A stretch of 64,000 nucleotides of DNA from Chrysophaeum taylorii (GCA_029834535.1 JAQMWT010000318.1:124001-188000), one strand, 5' to 3'. Counted from the first letter of the stretch, positions 22,154 through 32,331 are shown. Notes: generated by a model from the sequence alone, not told the origin. Numbers and translations are program-made.

Positions 22154-22951
22154 TCCTAACTACTAATCGACAGATGTTTGTCTGTCTGTCTGTTTGTTTG
22201 TCTGTCTGTCTGTTTGTCCCTCGATTTAGGGTAAGGATCAGGTAGGCGCGAGAGTAAGGATCAGGTAGAAGCGAGAGCCAGACAGTGATCCTCCAAGCCG
22301 TCTACGGCGACCTCGCAGACTATTTCCACGACCCGCGGCGGCTCTTTCAGCGCGCCATTCTCACGCCCCGTCGAAACGATGTTGTCGATGCTGACAACGC
22401 GCGCATGACCGCGGCCTTTTTTTCCCGAAGACGAGGCGTCGGAGTTCTTTTCGGCCGACTAGGTTGGGTCGGAAGCCACGCCTCGCTCTTTACAGTCGAG
22501 TTTTGAACTCCCTGACAACCAACGGCATGCTGACTTTGATCGCGAGCTTAAAGTCTTCGCAACCTCGACCCGTCGCACGGCCACTGCAACGGTACCAGAT
22601 ACATGATCGATCGTGTCGTTGTCACCGAGGCTCCTCCAACCTGTATCCCGTAAGGCCCGCCGACGCCAAACGATCACCAAGAGCCAGGGCCAGACGCCCC
22701 GCGAGGTCGGCGTCCTCTTGCCCACAAGCCCGTCTTCTGTCACGTCCAGCTCTACGTGGCTCTCTGTCGATCGGCAACCCCGAGAATATGCTCTTCTGAG
22801 TCGACGACTCCACCCTACCCCACACGTGCTGCGCAATACCGATAAGCCCCCTCCCGGCGTCTACACACCCACTGTAGGTGAACTTACTGGGACCAGGTGA
22901 ACTTACTGGGGTTAGAGATTGGGACTAGGTGAACTTACTGGCCTGCACTTG
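22154..22951 (+). mobile_element. Helitron-like tandem unit H5, short array
   Basis: Start and helicase tail (about 22285-22875) as in H4, but the motif array is only about 70 bases long before GGCCTGCACTTG. It ends directly at the left breakpoint of ANK copy 2: the following TTCTTCCCCCAAAAC is shared with the sequence before ANK copy 1. Confidence 0.75.
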
Positions 22952-22971
22952 TTCTTCCCCCAAAACAAAAC

Positions 22972-24861
22972 ATGAAACTAGACATGCTGAAGGCTGCGTG
23001 CTTGGCTGGCGACGTCCGTGCCGTGCGGCGGCTGCTGGATTCGTGTTCTTCTTCTTCCGACGTGAACCAGGTTTATGATGACGGCGCGTACTCACCCCTC
23101 ATTGCGGCGAGCTTGTGCGGCCACCTCCGCGTCGTTCGGCTCTTAGTCTCGAAAGGCGCCGACGTGAACTTGGTCGCTAAAAACGGTTGGTCGGCGCTCT
23201 CTGCCGCGAGTCAGAACGGCCACGTCGAGGTCTTACGTTTCCTGGTCTCAAAAGGCGCCGACGTCAATCGGGTCGACGATAACGGTTTTTCGGCTCTTTT
23301 CGCCGCGAGTCTGAACGGCCGCGTCGACGCAGTTTCCCTGCTGCTCGAGATGACCGGCGTCGACGTAGACCGCGCCGCCAACGATGGTTCCACGCCGCTC
23401 TGCGTGGCCAGCTTTAAAGGATTTGTCGCCGTCGTCCGATTGCTACTTTCGCGCGGCGCCGGCGCCAACAAAGCCGACGGAGACGGTGGCTCGCCGCTCT
23501 GCATGGCGAGCGAGAAGAGACACGTCGATGTGGTTCGGTTGTTGCTCGCGAACGGTGCCGACGTCAACCACGCCAAGGACGGCGACGGCTCCTCGTCTCT
23601 TCACCTCGCGAGCCAGCAAAGCCACGTCGATGTGGTTCGGTTGTTGCTCGAGCACGACGCCGACGTCAACCGCGCCAGGGACGTCGACGGCGCCTCGTCT
23701 CTTTACATCGCGAGCGGCTTTGGCTACGTCCAAGTAGTTGAATTATTGCTCGAAAACGACGCCGACGTCAACCAGGCCACCAACGATGGCGCCTCGTCTC
23801 TTTACATCGCGAGCCGCTTTGGCTACGTCCAAGTAGTTGAGTTATTGCTCGAAAACGACGCCGACGTCAACCAGGCCGCCAACGATGGCGCCTCGTCTCT
23901 TTACATCGCGAGCGGCTTTGGCTACGTCCAAGTAGTTGAGTTATTGCTCGAAAAGAACGCCGACGTCAACCAGGCCACCAACGATGATGGTGTCACGCCG
24001 CTGTGCGTGGCGAGCAAGATGGGCTACGTCCAAGTAGTTGAGTTATTGCTCGAGACGACCGGCGTCGACGTAGACCGCGCCGCCAACGATGGTTCGACGC
24101 CGCTCTGCGTGGCCAGCCATAACGGCTTTGTCGCCGTCGTCCGATTGCTACTTTCGCACGGCGCCGACCCCAAAAACCGCGCCAAAGGTACCTCTCCGCT
24201 GTGCGAGGCGAGCCACCAGGGCCACTTCGAAGTAGTTCGATTGTTGCTCGAAAACGGCGCCGACGTCAACCACGCCAGAGACGTCGACGGCTTTTCGTCG
24301 CTTCACCTCGCGAGCTTCAAGGGCCACGTCGAAGTGGTTCGATTATTGCTGGTGGACGGTGCCGACGTCGACCGAACGAACATCGATGGTGCCTCGCCGC
24401 TTTGTCTCGCGAGCTATACTGGCCAAGATTCCGTCGCCCGACTATTACTCAAACGCGGCGCCGACGTCAATCATCTCACTCGTCACGACCTCTCGCCGTT
24501 GCATCTCGCCAGCTGCAATGGTTACGTCGACGTCGTTCGGTTATTGCTTGGGTACGGCGCCGACGCCCGCCGCGTGGATTCGTACGGCATGACGCCCGTC
24601 GATGCGGCGCGCGCCAGTGGCCATCATGCCGTCGTTGCCCGGCTACGAGCTACCCGATGTCTCCTCGACCACCTCGTCTTCGATTTATCTTCTTCTTCTT
24701 CTTCTTCTTCCGGAGAGGATAATGATACTCAGCTTTTGTTGGTTCGAGAAGAGCCCCGCACCACGAAGAAGTGTCCGCACTGCAATCGTCGACGACGACG
24801 CCTCTACGACGACTCCGACTCCCACAGGGAATGTCCTTCCTCCCTCCCAGAGACTAAGTAA
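22972..24861 (+). CDS. Ankyrin-repeat protein, 17 repeats (ANK copy 2)
   Basis: An intact 629-residue intronless frame, very similar in DNA and protein to the 16010-17905 gene. It has seventeen ankyrin repeats, a serine run, an acidic GEDN patch and a basic tail with TTKKCPHCNRRRRR. It differs mainly in repeats 6 and 8-11. Here repeats 8, 9 and 10 are near-identical (NDGASSLYIAS-type with GYVQVVELLLE), while in copy 1 repeats 9 and 10 are a different homogenised pair. Homology to the upstream side of copy 1 ends 21 bases before the ATG, exactly at the end of Helitron-like unit H5. Its promoter must therefore lie in that repeat or be missing. Function is unknown beyond protein binding. Confidence 0.88.
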   Translation: MKLDMLKAACLAGDVRAVRRLLDSCSSSSDVNQVYDDGAYSPLIAASLCGHLRVVRLLVSKGADVNLVAKNGWSALSAASQNGHVEVLRFLVSKGADVNRVDDNGFSALFAASLNGRVDAVSLLLEMTGVDVDRAANDGSTPLCVASFKGFVAVVRLLLSRGAGANKADGDGGSPLCMASEKRHVDVVRLLLANGADVNHAKDGDGSSSLHLASQQSHVDVVRLLLEHDADVNRARDVDGASSLYIASGFGYVQVVELLLENDADVNQATNDGASSLYIASRFGYVQVVELLLENDADVNQAANDGASSLYIASGFGYVQVVELLLEKNADVNQATNDDGVTPLCVASKMGYVQVVELLLETTGVDVDRAANDGSTPLCVASHNGFVAVVRLLLSHGADPKNRAKGTSPLCEASHQGHFEVVRLLLENGADVNHARDVDGFSSLHLASFKGHVEVVRLLLVDGADVDRTNIDGASPLCLASYTGQDSVARLLLKRGADVNHLTRHDLSPLHLASCNGYVDVVRLLLGYGADARRVDSYGMTPVDAARASGHHAVVARLRATRCLLDHLVFDLSSSSSSSSGEDNDTQLLLVREEPRTTKKCPHCNRRRRRLYDDSDSHRECPSSLPETK

Positions 24862-25070
24862 TTAATTAATTTATTAATGAATTAATTAATGCCCATCATA
24901 GTTGCGCGAGCACTCCTCCAACGTACTTGGAGACCGATGGCAGACTTTTCGCGAGAAAAGTCCTCCTACGGCCATTTTGCAGCGGCAAAGGCGCTGCTCT
25001 GTGGCCGTCCCTTTCGCTTATCAGCTTCGCTTGGCTTCGGCCCTAAATATATATAAAACCGGAAATTGGC

Positions 25071-25101
<31 letters not shown>

Positions 25102-25124
25102 TCCTGGATGGGTGTGGGTGCGAG
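24862..25124. other. 3' flank of ANK copy 2 with CTTT microsatellite
   Basis: A TTAA/TTAT tract to about 24892 is followed by unique sequence without a supported gene and a (CTTT)n microsatellite at 25072-25104. Confidence 0.6.
25072..25104. repeat. CTTT microsatellite
   Basis: Eight tandem CTTT units. Confidence 0.95.
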
Positions 25125-25720
25125 TTAGGCAGGCGTCAGCACAGTCCATACGTTCGCGACGAAGACGACGCATGCGCGCACGCTGCGCTTCGCGCTCGCA
25201 GTCCAACGCCAAGATTGCAGAAGCAGTACCAGCATCAGCTTGTTTCTTTGTAGCATCGCGCACTCGCTCGTGACTTCAACGATGGCCGTCTCGTTCCCGC
25301 TTATATTGCAAGATCGCAGCCTCGTCTCCAGCTCGTTTAGCTTCCCCGCGACTCTCATACGGCGTGGCGCGCGCGATCGGCGTCGCGTTCGTCCTCGAGC
25401 GCGCGCATGGAGTCTTCGACGTCGGCGTGCGCTTCTTCTACACGATCATCACGCCGCTGCTGGTGATTACGACGGTTGGCCTCGCGTTCACGCTCAAGTA
25501 GCATCGCCGCATCCTCCTCTCCGGCAACCGCGGCTTCGCGACGAGCGGCGCGCTTCCACGCACGAACGGTGCGCGTGTATGTTTTCTCGTCGCCACTCCA
25601 CTCCTTTGCGAGAACAGTGGAATACAACTTTCTCTTCAAAGCATATTGCTCGTCTTTCTTCTTCCCGCGTAAATCCGGCGGCGGGCATCGCCCGGCGGTA
25701 TGCAAAAAAAAATCCAAAAA
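25125..25720 (-). pseudogene. Coiled-coil gene relic, copy 1
   Basis: The minus strand encodes a charged helical protein: RAWKRAARREAAVAGEEDAA, LEREREANRRN, QQRRDDRVEEAH, then ALEDERDADRAR and further on DATKKQADA. The same string of motifs occurs on the minus strand at 29052-29400, so this is a two-member family. The parts are not all in one frame, and a stop falls after the DADRARHAV segment, so the copy is probably dead. The Arg/Glu-rich heptad-like pattern suggests a coiled coil. I do not recognise a family. Confidence 0.5.
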
Positions 25721-25829
25721 ACGTCCGGCGTTTCCTGTACGTTGCTTGCGGCTTTTCTTTCTTTCTGTATCTTCTTTCTTTCAGTTTGAACTAAAAAGAA
25801 AATATGGCAGGACGTAGACCTCTCTTCGA

Positions 25830-26300
25830 GAGGGCTAGTTTTTAGGACTAATTAATTCTTTACACTGTAGAAAAGAGGTCGCTTAAAATGAAACCCTATC
25901 TCTCTCTCCCCACGACGCTGGGAAGTCACCTCCGACCGCATCATCATCTTCTTCTCCAGCATCGGTGCTTGGTATACGAATCGAAGAGCATCAAGCGGTG
26001 CCCTGTAGGACCGGGGTTGCCCGAGCGGCACAGCGCCAGACACCGTCTTTTTTATATAGTTGCGCCGGTATGTCGCATTGTCGGAATGAAAAGTCGCCTG
26101 TCGTGCCCCACAAAATTCAGCGAGGCGAGGGCAACGCCTCGGAGATTCTTCGACCGGTCGCGCGCAACGACAGTTCTCAGTAGTCGCCAGTCGGATCATC
26201 AGACCTGTCGGCGGCGGCAGGTTGGCCAGGGTGTTCCCACCTCGCAGGCTCGGCCCAGCAGTCAGTCCTTCCCTCCAGAGAGAATCTATCAAAACCTCTG
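25830..26300 (-). pseudogene. Decayed relative of the 32.3-33.0 kb gene, plus flank
   Basis: On the minus strand near 25900-26000 the DNA closely follows the 3' end of the plus-strand frame at 32940-33030 (shared GAGAAGAAGATGATGAT block and the stretch before it). The rest of a 146-residue minus frame has no recognisable domain. At 25833-25854 the motif CTCTTCGAGAGGGCTAGTTT is the exact inverse of 52557-52578, so a second dispersed repeat end lies here. Confidence 0.35.
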
Positions 26301-26335
26301 AGGGTTCCTGTCAGAATCTCTCTCTCTCTCTCCGA

Positions 26336-26343
26336 TGACGTCA
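26336..26343. promoter_or_regulatory. TGACGTCA palindrome upstream of ANK copy 3
   Basis: TGACGTCA (the core of a bZIP/CRE site) lies about 60 bases before the ATG of the third ankyrin copy, followed a few bases later by TGACTCAG, the other classic bZIP core. The pairing is suggestive, but the gene is broken and no conservation can be shown here. Confidence 0.3.
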
Positions 26344-26398
26344 TGGTGACTCAGTTTTTTTTCTCCAGAAAAAGTAACACTTACCCCACAAAAGATAG

Positions 26399-27441
26399 AT
26401 GCTGAAGGCTGCGTGCTTGGCTGGCGACGTCGGTGCCGTGCGGCTTCTGCTCGATTCGTGTTCTTCTTCTTCCGACGTGAACCAGGTTTATGATGATGAC
26501 GGCGCGTACTCACCCCTCATTGCGGCGAGCTTGTGCGGCCACCTCCGCGTCGTTCGGCTCTTAGTCTCGAAAGGCGCCGACGCGAACCGCATCGACGACA
26601 ACGGATGCACGTCGCTCTACGTCGCGAGCCAGCACGGCCACGTCAAAGTGGTTGCTTCTCGAGAAGAAGAAGACAACCAGCGTCGATGTCAACCGCGCTG
26701 GCAACGATGGTGCCACGCCGCTCTGCGTGGCGAGCCAGAGAGGCTTCGTCGCCGTCGTCCGATTGCTACTTTCGCGCCGACGCGAACAAAGCCGCGGGCA
26801 GAGGGTGCTCGCCGCTGTGCATGGCGAGCGAGAAGGGCCATGTCGATGTGGTTCGGTTGTTGCTCGCGAACGGTGCCGACGTCAACCACGCCAAGGACGA
26901 CGACGGTTCCTCGTCTCTTCACCGAGCGCTTTCGGCCGCTAGGAAGTCGTGCGATTATTGCTCGAGAAAACAACCCGCGATCACCCGCGATGGTGCCTCG
27001 CCGCTTTGTGTTGCGTGCTATGCTGGCTGCGTTTCCGTCGCCCGACTCTTGCTGAAACACGGCACTGACGTTAATCATCTCACTCGCGACGAGATTTCAC
27101 AGCTGCAAATCGCGTGCTACGACGGTTATGTTGACGTCGTTCGGTTGTTGATTGGGTATGGTGCCGACACCCGCCGCGCGGATTTGGACGGCAAGACCCC
27201 CGTCGACGTGGCGCGACACTATGGCCATCACGCCGTCGTCGCCCAGCTGCTTGCGGCGACTACCCGGTCTCTTCTCGACGAATTCATCTTCGAATTATCT
27301 TCTTCTTCTTCTTCTTCTTCCAGGGAGGATGATGGTATTCAGGGTTTGGTTGTGCGGGAAGAGCGCCGCACGACGAAGAAGTGTCCGCACTGCAGTCGTC
27401 GACGCCGCCTGTACTCCTGCAGGAAGTCCTCCGTCGTTTAA
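26399..27441 (+). pseudogene. Ankyrin-repeat gene copy 3, frameshifted
   Basis: Starts MLKAACLAGDVGAVRLLLDS like the two intact copies. The first frame holds three ankyrin repeats to about 26650 and then shifts. A second frame carries SVDVNRAGNDGATPLCVASQ to about 26775. A third holds SPLCMASEKGHVDVVRLLLA through the serine run and the tail TTKKCPHCSRRRR, ending at 27441. At least two frameshifts plus a damaged repeat near 26940-26990 mean it cannot make the full protein. Fewer repeats remain (about nine) than in the intact copies. It is more diverged from them than they are from each other. Confidence 0.85.
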
Positions 27442-27763
27442 ATTCTTCCTTTTGGAGCGTAATGCTCTGCTGCTATAGGTGTTGTTGTTGTTGATGATGA
27501 TCAAACAAATAGGCGCGTGTCGCGCTGGGGGCACTGTTGATCTGAACGAAGTTGAGCTCTGTATTGAGGAACAAGCTTGTGTGTAGTTTTTTTTTGTGCG
27601 TAGTGCTTCTTTTCTTTGTAACTGTAGGGGTAGGGGAAGCCTAGAGGCGAGTTGGATTTATGAGGGGCAGGTGGTGGTACGAGGAGTAGACTAGTTGGAG
27701 AAACGACGACGACCAAGGGGCATGGAGGTGTGTCGCGAAAGAAACAATTGTATTGTAAAGAGT
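27442..27763. other. Intergenic, nothing recognised
   Basis: A short GTT/GAT repeat near 27480-27500 follows ANK copy 3. Otherwise there is no coding or repeat signal up to the next Helitron-like unit. Confidence 0.5.
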
Positions 27764-28952
27764 ACAAGTGCAGGCCAGTAAGTTCACCTAGTCCCAATCT
27801 CTAACCCCAGTAAGTTCACCTGGTCCCAGTAAGTTTCATATAAGTTCACCTGGTCAGTAAGTTCACCTAGCTCACACCAACTCCTTCGAGCTCGTCGCTC
27901 TCGCCTCCGCCAATCTAAGCTGCTTCGATCTGCACGCGCCGCCAACCTTTGAGTGAGTTTACTCTAAAAACCCTTTGCTCTAAAACCCCAGTATGTTCAC
28001 CTGGTCCCAGTTTCACCTGGTCACTCAGCTCACCTAGTCCCAATCTCCAACCCCAGTAAGTTCACCTGGTCCCAGTAAGTTCACCTACAGTGCGCGTGTA
28101 GACGCCGTGAGGGGGCTTATCGGTATTGCGCAGCACGTGTGGGGTAGGGTGGAGTCGTCGACCCAGATGAGTATATCCTCGGGGATGCCGATCGACAGAG
28201 AGCCACGTAGAGCTGGACGTGGCAGAAGACGGGCTTCGCCAAGAGGACGCCGACCTCGCGGGGCGTCTGGCCCTGGCTCTTGTTGATCGTTTGGCGTCGG
28301 CGGGCCTTAAGGGATCCAGGTTGGAGGAGCCTCGGTGACAACGACACGATCGATCATGTATCTGGTACCGTTGCAGTGGCCGTGCGACGGGTCGAGGTTG
28401 AGAAGACTTTAAACTCGCGATCAAAGTCAGCATGCCGTTGGTTGTCAGGGAGTTGAAAACTCTTACTGTAAAGAGCGAGGCGTCGTCTTCCGACCCAGCC
28501 TAGTCAGCCGAAAAGAACTCCGACGCCTCGTCTCCGGGAAAAAAAGGCCGCGGTCATGCGCGCGTTGTCAGCATCGACAACATCGTTTCGACGGGGCGTG
28601 AGAATGGCGCGCTGAAAGAGCCGCCGCGGGTCGTGGAAATAGTCTGCGAGGTCGCCGTAGACGGCTTGGAGGATCACTGTCTGGCTCTCGCGCCTACCTG
28701 ATCCTTACTCTCGCGCTGTCAGCATCGACAACATCGTTTCGACGGGGCGTGAGAATGGCGCGCTGAAAGAGCCGCCGCGGGTCGTGGAAATAGTCTGCGA
28801 GGTCGCCGTAGACGGCTTGGAGGATCACTGTCTGGCCTCTCGCGCCTACCTGATCCTTACTCTCGCGCCTATCTGATCCTTACCCTAAATCGAGGGACAA
28901 ACAAACAAACAGACAGACAGACAGACAAACATCTGTCGATTAGTAGTTAGGA
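27764..28952 (-). mobile_element. Helitron-like unit H6
   Basis: Minus-strand unit with start TCCTAACTACTAATCG (28952), helicase tail (about 28860-28090), motif array (28090-27780) and end GGCCTGCACTTG (27764). An internal direct duplication repeats about 130 bases (28590-28710 and 28725-28860), similar in place to the duplication in H1. Flanks differ from those of the other units, so the two ends are real element boundaries. Confidence 0.72.
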
Positions 28953-29051
28953 TTCAAAAAATAAAGTATTCAATAACAAAACACAATCCAAAAAGCATAT
29001 TAGTAGTTCCTCGTCGAGGTCGCCGCGTCTCGTTGCGTCCTCCGCCGCGTA

Positions 29052-29400
29052 CTACTCGAGGAAAAATTCGTCGTACATACGTTCGCAACAACGAAGACGA
29101 CGCATGCGCGCGCACGCTGCGCTTCGTGCTCCAACGCCAAGATTGTGGTGCACACTCAGTACCAGCGCATTAGCCTGTTTCTTCGTAGCATCGCTCGCTC
29201 GCGACCGATCAGCCTCGCGTTCGTCGTCCTCGAGCGCTCGAATCGCTTCCTCGTCGCCAGCTTTATGGGCTTCTTCTAATCGATCATCACGCCGCTGCTG
29301 TGGCAACGCGCTCGGCCTCGCGTTGACGCTCGAGTACCATCGCCGCGTCGCCCGCGGCAACAGCTTCACGACGAGCGGCCCGCAAGCGCGAAAGTGTGAA
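29052..29400 (-). pseudogene. Coiled-coil gene relic, copy 2
   Basis: The minus strand carries RAARREAVAAGDAAMVLERQ, then QQRRDDRLEEAHKAGDEEAI, RALEDDEREADR and DATKKQANA, parallel to the relic at 25125-25720. The two halves are in different frames. The family is unknown and coiled-coil character is inferred from the charged heptad-like pattern. Confidence 0.5.
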
Positions 29401-29412
29401 AAAACTTAAGAA

Positions 29413-30125
29413 GCAAATACACCGACCGTGGCGAGGACCACGAAGGAAGCGCAGCGGCGGGCAGCGACGCTGAAGATCAATGAAACCCGCGGCTGGGCTG
29501 CGATGACGATGCAGAGCTGGACCCCGAAGGTTTGTTTCGCGGCCGGAAAACAAAACAAACACCTCATGGCGGAGATGTGAATCAAGCGCCGGGCGGCAGA
29601 GCAATGCGTGCCGGAGCCCAGGTGCAAGGCCTGGAACTGGTCCGCTCGCTCGTCGCTTGGCTCGAGGAGAAGGTGGAAACGAGGAGTCCCACGCGCTTCA
29701 CACTGAGTGACGTGACTCGGCCGAGTCGGAGGGCGCGGAGCAGTCAGAGGCTGCATCTGTCGACGCAGCGCGTGCGGCCGCAACTGAGGCTGTGTCCCCG
29801 AGCTGGCGCAACCCGTTTTGTGAAGCTCGCTCGCCGCCGTCGCCGTCGAAGAATCACTGGTCGAAGGATCCCTGCCGATCGCGGATGGTCATCGTCCAGA
29901 CGCGAGACGCCCACCTTTTTTTTTGTGGTGGTTCATAACGCACGCCATCTTGGCAAAAACTTGAGGAGCGTGCAGCTTGCACTGGGTGGAGCTGGCCAAG
30001 GTCTGCAAATCGAACGATCCAGCAGTGGACGATATCCTGTATGCCGCCGATTCTGATGTTTCCGAGCTCGTCAGGAACCTACACTTCCTTACCTTCTTGA
30101 CTCCACCTCCGCGCCTCGTCACCTA
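29413..30125 (+). pseudogene. Unknown dispersed gene family relic, copy 1
   Basis: The plus strand carries RRAATLKINETRG, AAMTMQSWTPKVCFAAGKQ, AEMWIKRR, VAWLEEKVETR, and later LAKVCKSNDPAVDD with DILYAADSDV. The same sequence of motifs appears on the minus strand at 56380-57070, with different breaks. No single frame joins them in either copy. The W-rich N-terminal part and the AWLEEKVE segment are the best conserved. No known domain is recognised. Two inverted copies 27 kb apart suggest a mobile or segmentally duplicated gene. Confidence 0.45.
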
Positions 30126-30428
30126 AAAAACCTCCTCCGCCCCCTGGCGGCCGGCCCGCCCCTGCCACCGGCCGCCTCCTCCGATATGAAGGGTGCTATC
30201 GTTATACTTAACGCTGCCGAGGGCGCCAAAAAAAAAGAAGCCCCTCCCCTCCCCTCCCCGCGGAGGAGAGGAAGGAGAGAGCGTCTCAAGCATAGTGCGC
30301 GCAAGCACAAATCAGAGGACTATTTGATTGTGTCGAAAGGAAGAAGAAGGGGAAGGAAGAGATCAGGTTCTCAACGGACGGATAAGGGTAAGAGGCAGCA
30401 GATTTCTCTGCATGTTTGTCTTTAAATG
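30126..30428. other. Intergenic with a dispersed repeat
   Basis: No gene is supported. The segment 30340-30415 resembles 52675-52755 (GTTCTCAACGGACGG, then ATAAGGGTA and GATTTCTCTGCA), so it is part of a low-copy dispersed repeat. Confidence 0.45.
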
Positions 30429-31587
30429 TCCTAACTACTAATCGACAGATGTTTGTCTGTTTGTCTTTAAATGTCGACTGCTAAGAGGGGGGGGTGTGTG
30501 GGGAGCATGAAGGATGTGGGTGGGTTTGTGGGGTATGAGGGATGTGCCTGACGGGCGGAGATAAGTACGCGGGACCTTTGTTTGTTTGTTTGTCCCCCGA
30601 TTTAGGGTAAGGATCATGTAGGCCCACGAGCCACACATTGATCCTCCAAGCCGTCTACGGCGACCTCGCAGACTATTTCCACGACCCGCGGCGGCTCTTT
30701 TAGCCAGCGCGCCATTCACACGCCCCGTCGAAACGATGTTGTCGATGCTGACAACGCGCGCATGACCGCGGCCTTTTTTTCCCGGAGACGAGGCGTCGGA
30801 GATCTTTTCGGCCGACTAGGTTGGGTCGGAAGACGACGCCTCGCTCTCAAGAGTCGAGTTTTGAACTCCCTGACAACCAACGGTATGCTGACTACTTTGA
30901 TCGCGAGCTTAAGGTGTCTTCGCAACCTCGATCCGTCTCGCACGGCCACTGCAACGGTACCAGATACATGATCGATCGTGTCGTTGTCGCCGAGGCTCCT
31001 CCAACCTGTATCCCTTAAGGCCCGCCGACGCCAAACGATCAACAAGAGCCAGGGCCAGACGCCCCGCGAGGTCCGCGTCCTCTTGCCCACAAGCCCGTCT
31101 TCTGTCACGTCCTGGAGCTCTACGTGGCTCTCTGTCGATCGGCAACCACCCCGAGAATATACTCTTCTGAGTCGACGACTCCGCCCTACCCCACACGTGC
31201 TGCGCAATATCGACCGATAAGCCCCCTCCCGGCGTCTACACGCGCACTGTAGGTGAACTTACTGGGACCACGTGGACTTACTGGGGTTTGAGATTGGGAC
31301 TAGGTGAATATAGTGACCAGGTGAACTTACTGGGACCAGGTGAGCTTTCTGGGGGTTTTAGAGTAAACTCAAAGGGTAGCGGCGTGTGCGGATCGAAGCA
31401 GCTTGGATTGGCGGAGGCGGCAGCGACGAGCTCGAAGGAGTGGTGTGAGCACGAGTGGGTTTACGCCGAACTTACTGGGGTTAGAGATTTGGACTAGGTG
31501 AACTTACTGGGGGGACCAGGTGAACTTACTGGGGTTAGAGTTTGGGACTAGGTGAAGTTACTGGCGAACTTACTGGCCTGCACTTGT
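30429..31587 (+). mobile_element. Helitron-like unit H7
   Basis: Start TCCTAACTACTAATCG, helicase tail about 30640-31240, motif array 31245-31575, end GGCCTGCACTTG. Its GTTT tract is interrupted by an LTR-derived segment (about 30464-30576). The helicase core INKSQGQTPREV is still readable near 31040, but the parts are out of frame. Confidence 0.72.
30464..30576 (+). mobile_element. LTR-end fragment inside a GTTT microsatellite
   Basis: About 110 bases match the 3' end of Copia fossil C1 (GTCGACTGCTAAGAGG, then GATGTGCCTGACGGGCGGAG to ACGCGGGACC; compare 15465-15530). The fragment is bounded on both sides by GTTT units. Confidence 0.7.
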
Positions 31588-31679
31588 CGGCTGCTAAGAG
31601 GGGCATGTTTGTCACATCGATGTACCTAATGTGCATTCGTGGAGGCAGGAATAGACAGTCGTGTCAACGCGATACTTCC

Positions 31680-32110
31680 TCCGAGGATCCGATCCGCCAA
31701 CAATCGAATCACTTCGACGCGGCCCTCCAAGCTCTCGCTAGGCGAAGAGACGAAGCGCCATCGTCGTGCTTTTTGTGGTTGACGTCTGCTGCGCCACCCG
31801 CGAGCACAATAACCGAAAAACTTCGAAGTGGCCCTTCTCGCTCGCCATGTGCAGCGGCGAGCACCCCCGTTTGATGATTGGGGTCGGCGCCGCGTTCGGA
31901 CGACGGTAACTCATCCTTTGTAGCTGGCCACGCGTAGCGGCGAGACACCACGCGGTTGACGTCAACGCCGGTAGTCTCGAGTAGCAGGCTCGCGAAAGTA
32001 AAATTTTCGTATTCGCTCGCGAGGTAAAGAGCCGAGGATCCGACGTAGCTTGTCTCGTTCGGGGCACATCGAGAGCCAGCGGCACTCGCTCGTTTGAAAA
32101 ATCAAGCCGT
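31680..32110 (-). pseudogene. Ankyrin-gene fragment
   Basis: The minus strand carries ankyrin pieces in changing frames: SSALYLASEYENFTFASLLL, TTGVDVNRVV, SPLHMASEKGHFEVFRLL, ADVNHKKHDDGASSLRLA, GRVEVIRLLAD. These match internal repeats of the intact copies, and the same ETTGVDV... unit occurs there. The start and the serine/CPHC tail are missing, so this is an internal fragment with several frameshifts, in reverse orientation to the intact genes. Confidence 0.75.
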
Positions 32111-32331
32111 CGTCGGAAAATCCGTCCAAAACCCTAACTCGGCACTTGTTTGAGGCCGCCCTGCCCGAACGCCGAGGGCCTTTAAGGAATACTCAAAGCC
32201 ACGTCGTCGGGAGCTTCTCCCGGGCCTGTCGGCGTTCCGTATAGGCTGGCTGCCACCCGCGACGCGTGCTCGAGCACGCGCCATGCCGCGTTCGTTCGCT
32301 CTCGACAGAAAGGACCCGCCGCTGGTGGTGA
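32111..32331. other. Intergenic, uncertain
   Basis: Frames are open on both strands but no domain is recognised. A 5' exon of the following gene could lie here, but no splice evidence is clear. Confidence 0.3.

Noticed and set aside
18995-22951. Calling the tandem units complete Helitrons
   Set aside because: No Rep/HUH domain, no CTRR end with hairpin, and the helicase part is only a C-terminal fragment in broken frames.
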